A stretch of DNA of 64,000 nucleotides from Melanocharis versteri. Taxonomy: Eukaryota; Chordata; Aves; Passeriformes; Melanocharitidae. The notes under the pieces are model-generated. The model saw nothing but the letters and a program-made list of their open reading frames with translations, was not told where the DNA came from and did not search any database. This document shows, piece after piece, positions 47,501 through 51,450 of this stretch. The translations under genes were made by a program, and so were the position numbers. The stretch covers positions 1,999,234 to 2,063,233 of the forward strand of contig VZTG01006663.1 of the NCBI GenBank assembly GCA_013397845.1, given 5' to 3'. The stretch's first letter is position 1; every line of letters begins with the position of its first letter.

Positions 47501-48929
47501 CTTCTGCTCACTAATGGTGGCATTTTCTTTTTTTTTAAATACATTCAGATCTACGATTGTTCATAGGTTCTTGATAAAAGCAACAATAGAGGAGAGAATG
47601 CAGACTATGCTGAAAACTGTAGATAGAAGGTATGTGTTGAATTTTTTTTAAATGTCATTATTGCATTGAAAATGAAAAGGTGATTCTCCACCATACGTTT
47701 ATTATGGTTAGGAGTGTATATCTTATATATAAACTTCAACTGTTCTTCAAACTGTTTTGATTGGAAAAACAGTTTAAAGACTTCAAAAAGTTGAACCTGG
47801 TTCCAGTAACCTGCAGCTTAAGATATTTTAATTCTCTGGAAAAATCTTTTCGTTATGCTTTGTGTATTTTATTTCATAAAAGCCCAATTAATAAATTATG
47901 TATTATGATATGATTTATCTTTTCAGTTTACCTATTTCTGCTAGTATAAAAACATTGCAATTGATGGAGTGGTACTAAGCCTGCCACTAGAGCAACAGCA
48001 TCTGTTTTAAACTCTAATGGAGGACATGGGTTCTTTCTTTCATTATTTTTTAATCTTACAAACCTCATCCAGCGGTGCTGGGTCACACTCCTTGGTTTCA
48101 CAGTCCATGCAAGCAGTGCCCCGAGGCTAAGTCGTGCATCAGGCTGGTGTGCAGTTCTCACTGTGTTTATCTTTCCAAAATCTATAACCAGTGATGGATT
48201 GGAGCAGGACCAAAAATGCTATTTACATTCTTTATGCAGACAGTGTAAGAGGTTTGTACCTTTTAACTAGATGGTATATACATGTCAAATCTAGGAGGAG
48301 GTCTTAGTTTAAGGAAATTTTGCCTGTTACAGATTATGAAACTAAAAATTTGCATGCATATCTTTGGCTGTAGTTATGAAATATTACAGTTTTAGCTCTT
48401 GAAGAATGATTTATTCTCCTTATCTGTGAAGTAGCACTACTTTTGCCCATAAAATTTGGATAAATATACAGTGTTTGAATGATCCCATGAGGGCTAATGT
48501 TTTGAAAGTAATATTAAACCTCATGCTTGGAAGCTGAAGCCAATCCCTTAAATGTTAAGAGGTCAAAGTGGATTATCCCATGTTCTGCTGCCTTTGCAGT
48601 GTTTGGTGTTGACCACTGTTGGGGGCAGTAGATGGACTCTGCACCTTACTTAGAATGTGCGAGAGCAGTAGCTGATGAGTGTGTGTTTTCCTAGACAGAA
48701 GGTGTGTTTTCCTGCTGAGCTTCAAAGCTGAGCAGGTATTGACTCTGAACTGTGTGCTCTGTCTTCAGTGCACACAGCTTGTTACTTACACTGATTCTTT
48801 CTCTGATGCCCATGTGCAATTTTTTCCCACAGCCACACGAGCTCTTCCATGAAGCAGTCAGAAGCCTCAGTGTTGACAGTAGCAGATTTGGCTGATCTTT
48901 TTACAGAGGAGACTGAAGAACTTGAGTAA
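1933..48929 (+). CDS. SHPRH: SHPRH, E3 ubiquitin ligase / SNF2-family helicase (29 coding exons, spliced)
   Basis: SHPRH is a nuclear RAD5-family protein. It couples a DNA-dependent SNF2 ATPase to a RING E3 that builds K63-linked chains on PCNA K164 with UBC13-MMS2, promoting error-free bypass of stalled forks (family knowledge). In this sequence 29 exons join without a frame break: 1933-2571, 2967-3096, 8948-9166, 9488-9566, 10356-10506, 11811-11916, 12410-12666, 14062-14757, 17248-17499, 18299-18377, 20340-20503, 20595-20851, 23593-23714, 26211-26299, 28102-28191, 30233-30340, 30844-30986, 33822-33995, 34314-34376, 35448-35673, 36538-36681, 37970-38071, 38903-38974, 40726-40914, 44375-44467, 45013-45099, 45545-45723, 47549-47629, 48833-48929. 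They give 5088 nt and 1695 residues (human 1683). An in-frame TGA at 1918-1920 and an A at -3 support the start. Visible motifs: Walker A DEMGLGKT 375-382, H15 ~442-515, PHD 674-719, DEAQ 832-835, RING C1444-C1490, motif VI QAIGRVHRIGQ 1625-1635. All key residues look intact, so the gene should be functional. Two junctions need GC-AG introns. Confidence 0.95.
2967..3096 (+). CDS. SHPRH: SHPRH coding exon 2
   Basis: Begins VGIYLLEAGL after 'ttcacag' and encodes residues 214-256 plus one base of the next codon. The segment between the conserved start and the acidic stretch differs from mammals. Donor CCAG|GTAATG. It precedes the longest intron of the gene (5.85 kb). Confidence 0.92.
5780..6262 (-). 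mobile_element. CR1 LINE fragment, antisense
   Basis: Read on the minus strand this ends in degraded CR1 terminal repeats (5780-5797). Characteristic blocks are 'tgggcagcctgt' at 5906-5917, 'tctccaggctgaacagcccc' near 6101-6120 and 'ctctggatgtgctccagcac' near 6185-6204. It is 5'-truncated and moderately diverged. The left and right limits are approximate. Confidence 0.88.
8325..8785 (+). mobile_element. Solo LTR of an avian endogenous retrovirus (degraded)
   Basis: The start 'tgttctggttccagctggga' (8325-8344), 'gtcaaggacttttcagtc' (8458-8475), 'aggtgcacaagaagggaggg' (8495-8514) and 'gtgcatcacttgttt' (8658-8672) match the general pattern I know for a common avian ERV LTR. A TATA-like box is at 8570-8576 and an ATTAAA poly-A signal at 8768-8773. 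No gag, pol or env sequence is adjacent, so it is a solo LTR. It lies in sense orientation about 160 bp upstream of coding exon 3. Family assignment is from memory; the exact subfamily is not known. Confidence 0.7.
8948..9166 (+). CDS. SHPRH: SHPRH coding exon 3 (acidic patch and start of SNF2 core)
   Basis: Encodes residues 257-329 and one base of 330: an acidic run (ELEEDEEESDTE), then the conserved helix and the RPYQSEAVNWML block that opens SNF2 ATPase domains (307-318). The codon phase and the length conserved with human place the end at 9166, followed by GCAAGT instead of a GT donor. The intron is 321 bp. Confidence 0.9.
9488..9566 (+). CDS. SHPRH: SHPRH coding exon 4
   Basis: Acceptor 'tctccatag'. 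Encodes the conserved ENALHFLWREV then YYNPFTG block (residues 330-355, split at both ends). The reading frame requires phase 1 in and phase 2 out. Donor TG|GTATGT. The 789-bp intron that follows is AT-rich with nothing recognisable. Confidence 0.92.
10356..10506 (+). CDS. SHPRH: SHPRH coding exon 5 (Walker A)
   Basis: Encodes residues 356-406, including GGILADEMGLGKT with the nucleotide-binding lysine K381, then the helix VEVLALIL. This is motif I/Ia of the SNF2 ATPase and shows the active-site loop is intact. Ends CCTGAG|GTAAGG at phase 0. The 1.3-kb intron (10507-11810) shows no gene or named repeat. Confidence 0.95.
11811..11916 (+). CDS. SHPRH: SHPRH coding exon 6
   Basis: Starts GKLVNFFVPP after 'tgtgttag' and runs through a Lys-rich linker to the first base of residue 442. 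It lies between Walker A and the H15 domain and is poorly conserved. Donor CCCA|GTAAGT is strong. The following 493-bp intron has nothing notable. Confidence 0.9.
12410..12666 (+). CDS. SHPRH: SHPRH coding exon 7 (H15 linker-histone domain)
   Basis: Encodes residues 442-527. The segment LRVMILAAVKEMNVKKGAS...YKYISSMYRYD..NRRLLKRTLEKL and the GSFKLGK tail is a winged-helix linker-histone (H1/H5) domain, inserted inside ATPase lobe 1 as in all SHPRH proteins and thought to touch nucleosomal linker DNA. Ends GAGCAG|GTAAAA at phase 0. Confidence 0.93.
12667..14061 (+). other. SHPRH: Intron 7 of SHPRH, two-thirds CR1
   Basis: The left ~400 bp is ordinary AT-rich intron ending in a poly-A run near 13041-13054. 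The rest is the antisense CR1 described separately. Only about 70 bp of non-repeat sequence separates that CR1 from the next exon. Confidence 0.8.
13070..13993 (-). mobile_element. CR1 LINE, ~0.9 kb, antisense, with ORF2 C-terminal remnant
   Basis: Minus-strand translation of 13577-13786 gives text typical of the CR1 ORF2 C-terminus (LGDEQLESSPAEKDLAVLV, then CILGCIKSSV). The noncoding 3' part carries 'tccagggttggggcattgtc' (13182-13201) and 'cttctccgggctgaacaatc' (13412-13431). It is better preserved than the other copies. It is 5'-truncated near 13993 and its 3' end abuts an A-run. Confidence 0.92.
14062..14757 (+). CDS. SHPRH: SHPRH coding exon 8 (variable linker and PHD finger)
   Basis: The largest internal exon: 232 codons, residues 528-759, phase 0 at both ends. 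About 140 residues are a Ser/Thr/Glu-rich, low-conservation linker. Then PFNTSEYRFECICGE starts a PHD finger: C674, C676, a CLKC pair, a WQHAEC block, and C716/C719 in FYCPHC. The end (ATLIISPSSICHQWVDEINR) resumes the ATPase core. Ends CTG|GTAAGA. Confidence 0.94.
14758..17247 (+). other. SHPRH: Intron 8 of SHPRH (2.5 kb)
   Basis: AT-rich DNA with no named repeat, RNA gene or convincing ORF on either strand. It ends in acceptor 'tctctgtag'. Confidence 0.7.
17248..17499 (+). CDS. SHPRH: SHPRH coding exon 9 (motif II, DEAQ box)
   Basis: Encodes residues 760-843: VYQGVKKHGFLQPHMLAEQE, VVITTYDVL, the invariant NYVDIPHSNSEDGRR block and WWRICLDEAQMVE with the DEAQ box (832-835) that coordinates Mg-ATP. 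Third positions are strongly G/C-biased, unlike the other exons. Ends GCAAAG|GTATGA at phase 0; the 799-bp intron that follows shows nothing notable. Confidence 0.95.
18299..18377 (+). CDS. SHPRH: SHPRH coding exon 10 (motif III)
   Basis: Encodes residues 844-869: AAEMALRLSGINRWCVSGTP then VQRGLE, that is helicase motif III (SGTP 860-863). Ends GAAG|GTGAGA at phase 1. Confidence 0.94.
18378..20339 (+). other. SHPRH: Intron 10 of SHPRH (2.0 kb)
   Basis: AT-rich, no gene seen. Just before the acceptor there is a small imperfect tandem repeat of a GATAATTTTTTTTGA-like unit (about 20249-20292). Confidence 0.65.
20340..20503 (+). CDS. SHPRH: SHPRH coding exon 11
   Basis: Encodes residues 870-924: LYGLVLFLGVDPYWVKHWW, LLYRPYC and IAKIMWRSAKKDVIDQ. 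This is the end of SNF2 lobe 1, with the conserved WRSAKKDV helix. Ends CAA|GTAAAT at phase 0; the next intron is only 91 bp, the shortest in the gene. Confidence 0.94.
20595..20851 (+). CDS. SHPRH: SHPRH coding exon 12
   Basis: Encodes residues 925-1009: IQIPPQTENIHWLHFSPVER, FYHRQHEVCCQD, then SSLDRRTVTSIL and LLRLRQACCHPQAV (LRQACCHP at 990-997), the RAD5/SNF2 hallmark that closes lobe 1. Phase 2 exit at AAAAG|GTGAAT. Confidence 0.95.
20852..23592 (+). other. SHPRH: Intron 12 of SHPRH (2.7 kb)
   Basis: Intronic. It contains the 5S-like relic at about 20976-21045 and a run of about 20 A at 22295-22314, flanked by the inverted pair 'actcagttaaa' and 'tttaactgagt'. No ORF or RNA gene is supported. 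Confidence 0.65.
20976..21045 (+). repeat. 5S rRNA-like relic (possible 5S-headed SINE, AmnSINE1-like)
   Basis: The stretch 'gctacggcacacca' (20979-20992) followed by 'gtctgacctcagaagctgaa' (20998-21017) and 'cattagt' resembles vertebrate 5S rRNA, including the internal promoter box C area, with an internal deletion of ~20 nt between the two blocks. Amniote genomes carry an old SINE (AmnSINE1) with a 5S-derived head, which would explain it; an isolated 5S pseudogene is the alternative. Assigned from memory of 5S rRNA; not alignment-tested. Confidence 0.5.
23593..23714 (+). CDS. SHPRH: SHPRH coding exon 13
   Basis: Encodes residues 1010-1050: TMTMEELLASLQKKCRTECE then AHRQLVCALNGLAGIHIIK. This is a conserved helical region between the two ATPase lobes, TPR-like in character. 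Ends AAAG|GTAAGA; a perfect hairpin starts 18 nt later. Confidence 0.94.
23715..26210 (+). other. SHPRH: Intron 13 of SHPRH (2.5 kb)
   Basis: Intronic. Notable only for the perfect hairpin at 23733-23776. A 71-codon minus-strand ORF at 24638-24853 is not supported by anything else. Confidence 0.65.
23733..23776. repeat. Perfect 18-bp inverted repeat, 8-nt loop
   Basis: Arm 'agcatattctttactcct' (23733-23750), loop 'ttcagtac', and its exact reverse complement at 23759-23776. It lies 18 nt past the splice donor of coding exon 13, so the pre-mRNA would fold into a stable stem beside the U1 site. Confidence 0.9.
26211..26299 (+). CDS. SHPRH: SHPRH coding exon 14
   Basis: Encodes residues 1051-1080: EYALAAELYREVLRSSEEHK followed by EKLKTDSLQ, a TPR-like helix pair. 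Phase 1 in, phase 0 out. Ends CAA|GTGAGT. Confidence 0.93.
26300..28101 (+). other. SHPRH: Intron 14 of SHPRH (1.8 kb)
   Basis: AT-rich. Chance ORFs only (for example 26644-26919). No repeat could be named. Confidence 0.6.
28102..28191 (+). CDS. SHPRH: SHPRH coding exon 15
   Basis: Thirty codons, residues 1081-1110: RLHSTHNLMELL then HPGIPPTLRD. Compared with the human protein as I recall it, one residue is missing after MELL. Both ends are phase 0. Ends GAAGAG|GTAAAC. Confidence 0.92.
28192..30232 (+). other. SHPRH: Intron 15 of SHPRH (2.0 kb) with old CR1
   Basis: Contains a degraded antisense CR1 (about 28796-29180); the rest is AT-rich intron without recognisable features. Confidence 0.65.
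28796..29180 (-). mobile_element. Old degraded CR1, antisense
   Basis: Blocks like 'cagggctttatccaattggg' (28878-28897), 'gtagcctgttccagtgcttc' (28939-28958) and 'gctgttgtcccttgttcact' (29014-29033) are the minus-strand CR1 3' region, heavily mutated. Limits are approximate. Confidence 0.7.
30233..30340 (+). CDS. SHPRH: SHPRH coding exon 16
   Basis: Encodes residues 1111-1146: AEQLRQHYMSK, EVAEAHQALQ and TIRELQRK, a predicted helical segment. By frame and human-like length it ends at 30340 before GCAGGT; a GT donor lies 4 nt later (30345). Confidence 0.88.
30844..30986 (+). CDS. SHPRH: SHPRH coding exon 17
   Basis: Encodes residues 1147-1193: IHSGSPWWLDVIQTAI, IDEELVQRV and NYKQQTSKLSMAE. 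An in-frame alternative acceptor ('cattcag', start 30854) exists and could pair with the GT donor at 30345. Donor AGAGAA|GTAAGA, phase 2. Confidence 0.9.
31470..31870 (-). mobile_element. Old degraded CR1, antisense
   Basis: Minus-strand CR1 hallmarks: 'tggaagggacatacagaggt' (31484-31503), 'gaagcctgttccagtatttg' (31623-31642), 'ttgtctcttgttctttcgcc' (31719-31738). Heavily diverged; ends approximate. Confidence 0.65.
32315..32575 (+). mobile_element. CR1 LINE, 3' end fragment (+)
   Basis: 'agcacaagaggcaatgggca' (32318-32337), 'gagcactggaacgggtagcc' (32401-32420), 'ggtcctgggcaaccagctct' (32474-32493) and 'ccccttccaaactcaaccag' are the CR1 3' untranslated region on the plus strand. 5'-truncated. 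Confidence 0.85.
33822..33995 (+). CDS. SHPRH: SHPRH coding exon 18
   Basis: Encodes residues 1194-1251: FRDCRGLQYLLTTQLDEV, KIVREAVKNLEGPPSK and CHLRPVRLPLN. Ends AACAA|GTAGGT, phase 2. The 318-bp intron has nothing notable. Confidence 0.93.
34314..34376 (+). CDS. SHPRH: SHPRH coding exon 19
   Basis: A short exon for residues 1252-1272: CVFCKADELFTEYESKLF followed by MH and a split serine codon. The CVFCKADE stretch is nearly invariant in the family. Donor CATAG|GTAAGT, phase 2. Confidence 0.93.
34714..34797 (+). CDS. SHPRH: Candidate in-frame cassette exon, 28 codons
   Basis: A strong acceptor ('atttctttgcag', AG at 34712-34713) opens a stretch that stays in frame when joined to coding exon 19 and ends at GG|GTGACA (34798) in the same phase. 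It could be included or skipped without disturbing coding exon 20. It would add 28 residues rich in Ser, Arg and Lys. The donor is weak. It is not in the human reference protein I remember, so it is a prediction only. Confidence 0.35.
35448..35673 (+). CDS. SHPRH: SHPRH coding exon 20
   Basis: Encodes residues 1273-1348: VKGQMAIFEEMIEDQEGLVD, TTSRGLWATSETERALKALL and LFEAWKKEYK. Acceptor 'tttgaag' has a weak pyrimidine tract. Ends AAG|GTACAG, phase 0; the 864-bp intron is unremarkable. Confidence 0.94.
36538..36681 (+). CDS. SHPRH: SHPRH coding exon 21
   Basis: Forty-eight codons, residues 1349-1396: LLHEYWMVLRDHVSAIDELA, MATERLRVRH and PNPPVLHIIEPHE, a helical region before the RING. Phase 0 at both ends. 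The 1.3-kb intron after it shows nothing notable. Confidence 0.94.
37970..38071 (+). CDS. SHPRH: SHPRH coding exon 22
   Basis: Thirty-four codons, residues 1397-1430: VEQNRVKLLNDKAVAKSQL then QKKLGQLLYLTNLEK. A likely coiled-coil helix leading into the RING. Ends AAA|GTAAGA; 831-bp intron, no features. Confidence 0.94.
38903..38974 (+). CDS. SHPRH: SHPRH coding exon 23 (first RING cysteines)
   Basis: Twenty-four codons, residues 1431-1454: SQDKTTGGVNPEPCPICARQ then LGRQ. C1444 and C1447 are the first zinc pair of the C3HC4 RING. Phase 0 at both ends. Confidence 0.95.
38975..40725 (+). other. SHPRH: Intron 23 of SHPRH (1.75 kb)
   Basis: AT-rich DNA splitting the RING finger. No named repeat, RNA gene or supported ORF on either strand. 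Confidence 0.65.
40726..40914 (+). CDS. SHPRH: SHPRH coding exon 24 (rest of RING finger)
   Basis: Sixty-three codons, residues 1455-1517: WAVLTCGHCFCNECI and then KCAICRQTTSHKEISYVF. Zinc ligands C1460, H1462, C1465, C1468, C1487 and C1490 complete a canonical C3HC4 RING that recruits the E2 (UBC13 in the family). Ends AAAG|GTGAGT. Confidence 0.96.
40915..44374 (+). other. SHPRH: Intron 24 of SHPRH (3.5 kb)
   Basis: AT-rich intron with a perfect 15-bp hairpin (43156-43193) and a slightly GC-richer patch at about 44040-44250. I could not name any transposon in it. Confidence 0.6.
43156..43193. repeat. Perfect 15-bp inverted repeat, 8-nt loop
   Basis: Arm 'attgtccatctgact' (43156-43170), loop 'ttgcaaac', exact reverse complement at 43179-43193. 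Mid-intron; function unknown. Confidence 0.9.
44375..44467 (+). CDS. SHPRH: SHPRH coding exon 25 (start of helicase lobe 2)
   Basis: Thirty-one codons, residues 1518-1548: GSHSTKVEAVVRTLKRI then DPGAKSLVFST, i.e. motif IV (LVFS) of the helicase C-terminal lobe. Phase 0 ends. The 545-bp intron has a long T-rich tract at its 3' end. Confidence 0.94.
45013..45099 (+). CDS. SHPRH: SHPRH coding exon 26
   Basis: Twenty-nine codons, residues 1549-1577: WQDVLDIISKALYDNNMIF then SQINGISKFQ, the second helix and strand of lobe 2. Ends CAG|GTACAT, phase 0. Confidence 0.93.
45195..45392 (+). other. SHPRH: Open 65-codon stretch in intron 26, possible alternative 3' exon
   Basis: Directly after 'catttcag' (AG at 45193-45194) the frame continuing coding exon 26 stays open for 65 codons to a TGA at 45390-45392. 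Splicing to it would truncate SHPRH inside helicase lobe 2. No AATAAA is seen close by, so this may be chance. Confidence 0.2.
45545..45723 (+). CDS. SHPRH: SHPRH coding exon 27 (helicase motifs V-VI)
   Basis: Encodes residues 1578-1636 plus two bases: ENLSAFKYDPNINILLLPL, HTGSNGLNIIEATHVLLVEP (motif V region) and ELQAIGRVHRIGQ (motif VI, with R1629 and R1632 as candidate arginine fingers). Donor ACAAA|GTAAGA. Confidence 0.96.
45724..47548 (+). other. SHPRH: Intron 27 of SHPRH (1.8 kb)
   Basis: AT-rich intron; short chance ORFs at 46358-46616 on both strands are not supported. No named repeat. Confidence 0.6.
47549..47629 (+). CDS. SHPRH: SHPRH coding exon 28
   Basis: Encodes residues 1637-1663: STIVHRFLIKATIEERMQ then TMLKTVDR, the last helix of lobe 2 (the TIEERM signature of SNF2 proteins). 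Phase 2 exit AGAAG|GTATGT; the 1.2-kb intron shows nothing nameable. Confidence 0.94.
48833..48929 (+). CDS. SHPRH: SHPRH last coding exon (29) with stop
   Basis: Encodes residues 1664-1695: SHTSSS, SEASVLTVADLADLFTEE and TEELE, then TAA at 48927-48929. The acidic VADLADLF tail is the conserved C-terminus of the family, so the protein is complete. Confidence 0.96.
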
Positions 48930-50550
48930 AAACATTGGTTTGACCTAATGAAATTGGAAAGTACCTGACCCAGTAAGCACTAGGATATAATCCACCTGAT
49001 CTGTCATTCCTGTAGACATCATCCAACATTTGCCCATAACTGAGCAATCGGAAATTGAGAAGTCTTAATTGTTACTGATTTATTCTTTGGTGATGTTCAT
49101 AGCAGCACACACTTCTGATGGCACTGGATAAAAGTTGCACTTTGCACATTACACAAAAACATGGATTTTTTTTCCCAAAGAGCATTGAGCTGGATGCTAA
49201 AACTGAGATCTTGGACCGTTAGTTGAGAGGATTTTTACCATCAGGTTTGATCGGCTAGTAGCTCAGTCTCAGAGCAAAACTATGTGGATGGTTGGGTGGG
49301 AAAGGGAAGCAGAAAAATACAAATCTAATTTTTTTTACTGTACAAAGAGTTGTTAGAAAGAATGACTGTAAATTAATATTCTTCTAGAAAGGGCTTGTTA
49401 GATTTAATGCAGAGTTATTAAATGTCTTATTGTTAACACTTCAAATTACAAATGTTTACTAATAGTTTGGATATTTGTATTAGGCTTTTAGATACTCATA
49501 AAGACTTTTGACAGTTAAATATTTCATTGTTAATGCTTACTCACTGCAAAAAGATGATAATTAAATTATGCTTTTTGTATGTGTGTTGGTCTGGTGATCA
49601 GTTAACGACTTGAACTTGCTGTACGTTTTCACTTGAAGCTGTGACTAATTTAGTGCTCTGTTTAAAAAAACAAGAAAAGCATTTGTTACAGAATTTTCAA
49701 AAATTAGTTGGTTACACTGCTGATCACTTCGTAATTATTTGCTGTTTCTGTGCATTGTCTCACCCTGATCTTTTTATCTAGTTCTTCCCCTTAGAGATAC
49801 AGCAATCTAAATATACAAAATACATGAAATTATGGTAGGCAGTCTAGTTATTAGGTGCCTGGTCTAAGTTAGAAAAACAGTGGAGAGAAATGGAACTTTT
49901 GTGAAGCTTCATCTTTAGATATGCAAGATCACTCTACCCCATCTCTGTGGAGAGTAGATAGTTTGGAAGAGAAATCTCGGCTAACTTTTATGCTGCTGAC
50001 GGTAGGCAAGATAAATTTTAAGCCTTTTGGCATTGGGTATGGATGTGCATTTACATAACATTACTTTCCGAAGGTATTACAGAAGCAAGCTTGGTTGTGC
50101 AGTTGGCATTAAACACAATTTTGTGTTTAGAGAGTAGGCAAATGTGTATGCGTAAGCAACTTCCCTCAAACCTACAATATGTTGCTGTTTCACTAGATAG
50201 TGATTTTGTATATTTCAGAAATCCTACTTGAGGCTGAAATTAAAATGAGTCCTTTAAGAAATCTCATCTTAGAATTTTTAATTATGTCTGCTTAATAGAT
50301 TTGCCATTAGTTATTGATCTGCTTGAGTTCTGTCTTCAATCCTACATTTGAGTAGCACTGGTCAGTTTATCTGCATGGCAGACAAGTTTTCTGCTGCTGA
50401 CAACGAATGTGAATGGAATTTGCACAAAGAATACTGTATTAAAAAGTGTTTTTCTGGAATTTATATTCTGTTGGCCTTCTGGACCAATTGGACACTTTTT
50501 CCTCAAGAGTATATGAGTAATTTACAGAAAATGTGTCTCTGTTTCCCATA
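48930..50550 (+). other. SHPRH: Probable SHPRH 3' UTR and downstream flank
   Basis: AT-rich sequence after the stop. Candidate poly-A signals are ATTAAA at 49417-49422 and ATTAAA at about 50239; no clean AATAAA occurs before the CR1 at 50.55 kb (the first seen further on are near 53136 and at 53503-53508). The true 3' end cannot be fixed from sequence alone. Confidence 0.5.
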
Positions 50551-50554
50551 TTTG

Positions 50555-51178
50555 TAATAGGTGTTAGTCTTAGTTGGCTTAGCCCAGGAAGCCAACCACG
50601 TCCTGGACTGCATCAGAAGTGTGACCAGCAGGATATGAGGGAGGGGATTCTGCCCCTCCACTCTGCCCTGGTGAGGCCCCGCCTGGAGTGCTGTGTCCAG
50701 CTCTGGGGTCCCCAGCACAGGAAGGATACGGACCTGTTGGAGCAAGCCCGGAGGAGGGACACCAAGTTGAGGACAGGGCTGAAGCACCTCTCCCAGGAAA
50801 AACAGCTGAGACAATGGGGACTCTTCAGCCTGGAGAAGAGAAGGCTCCAGGGAGACCTTACATCACCTTCCAGTACCTACAGGGGAGCTGCAAGAAAGCT
50901 GGAGAATGACTTTTGACAAAGGCACATAGTGACAGGACAGCAGGGAATGGCCATAAGGCAAAGGAGGGCAAGTTTAGATTTGATACTAGGAAAAAGTTCT
51001 CTATTATAAGGGTGGTGAGGCATTGGAACAGGTTGCTGAGAGATATTGTGGATCCCCATCCCTTGAAGTGTTCAAAGCTGAGACCTTTGTCTAGTGGAAA
51101 GGGTCCCTACCCACAACAGGGGGGTTGCAGTGATGATCTTTAAGGTGCCTTCTAACCCAAACCATTCTATGATTCTAT
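50555..51178 (+). mobile_element. CR1 LINE, ~0.6 kb (+), with ORF2 C-terminus
   Basis: Translation of 50638-50860 shows the ORF2 C-terminal text (LHSALVRPRLECCVQLWGPQ, then WGLFSLEKRRLQGDL). It is followed by the 3' UTR and the terminal 'attctatgattctatatg' at 51163-51180. 5'-truncated, moderately diverged, not coding-competent. Confidence 0.93.
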
Positions 51179-51239
51179 ATGTACATTTTGTTTTGGAGAT
51201 GACTGATTTTTGTCTTTGCAGATTACAGTTCACAGCAGC

Positions 51240-51450
51240 AAGGGAAATGGAATAGATAGTAGACTCTTCTTTAGATGAGATTGATCAAGCAGTTTACACA
51301 GAAACTGACACCTCCATCCTTGAACATACTGGGAACTCAAATAACCCTGAGCAACCTGATCCACTTTCAAAGTTGGTCCTGCTATGTGTGGTGTGTTGGA
51401 CCAGATGACCTCCAGGGATCCCTTCCAGCCTAAATTATTTTACAGTGTAC
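51240..51450 (+). mobile_element. Older CR1 3' fragment (+)
   Basis: 'gtgttggaccagatgacctc' (51392-51411) and 'agggatcccttccagcctaa' (51414-51433) match the CR1 3' end more loosely than the copy just upstream, so this is an older insertion in the same orientation. The left limit is uncertain. Confidence 0.65.
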
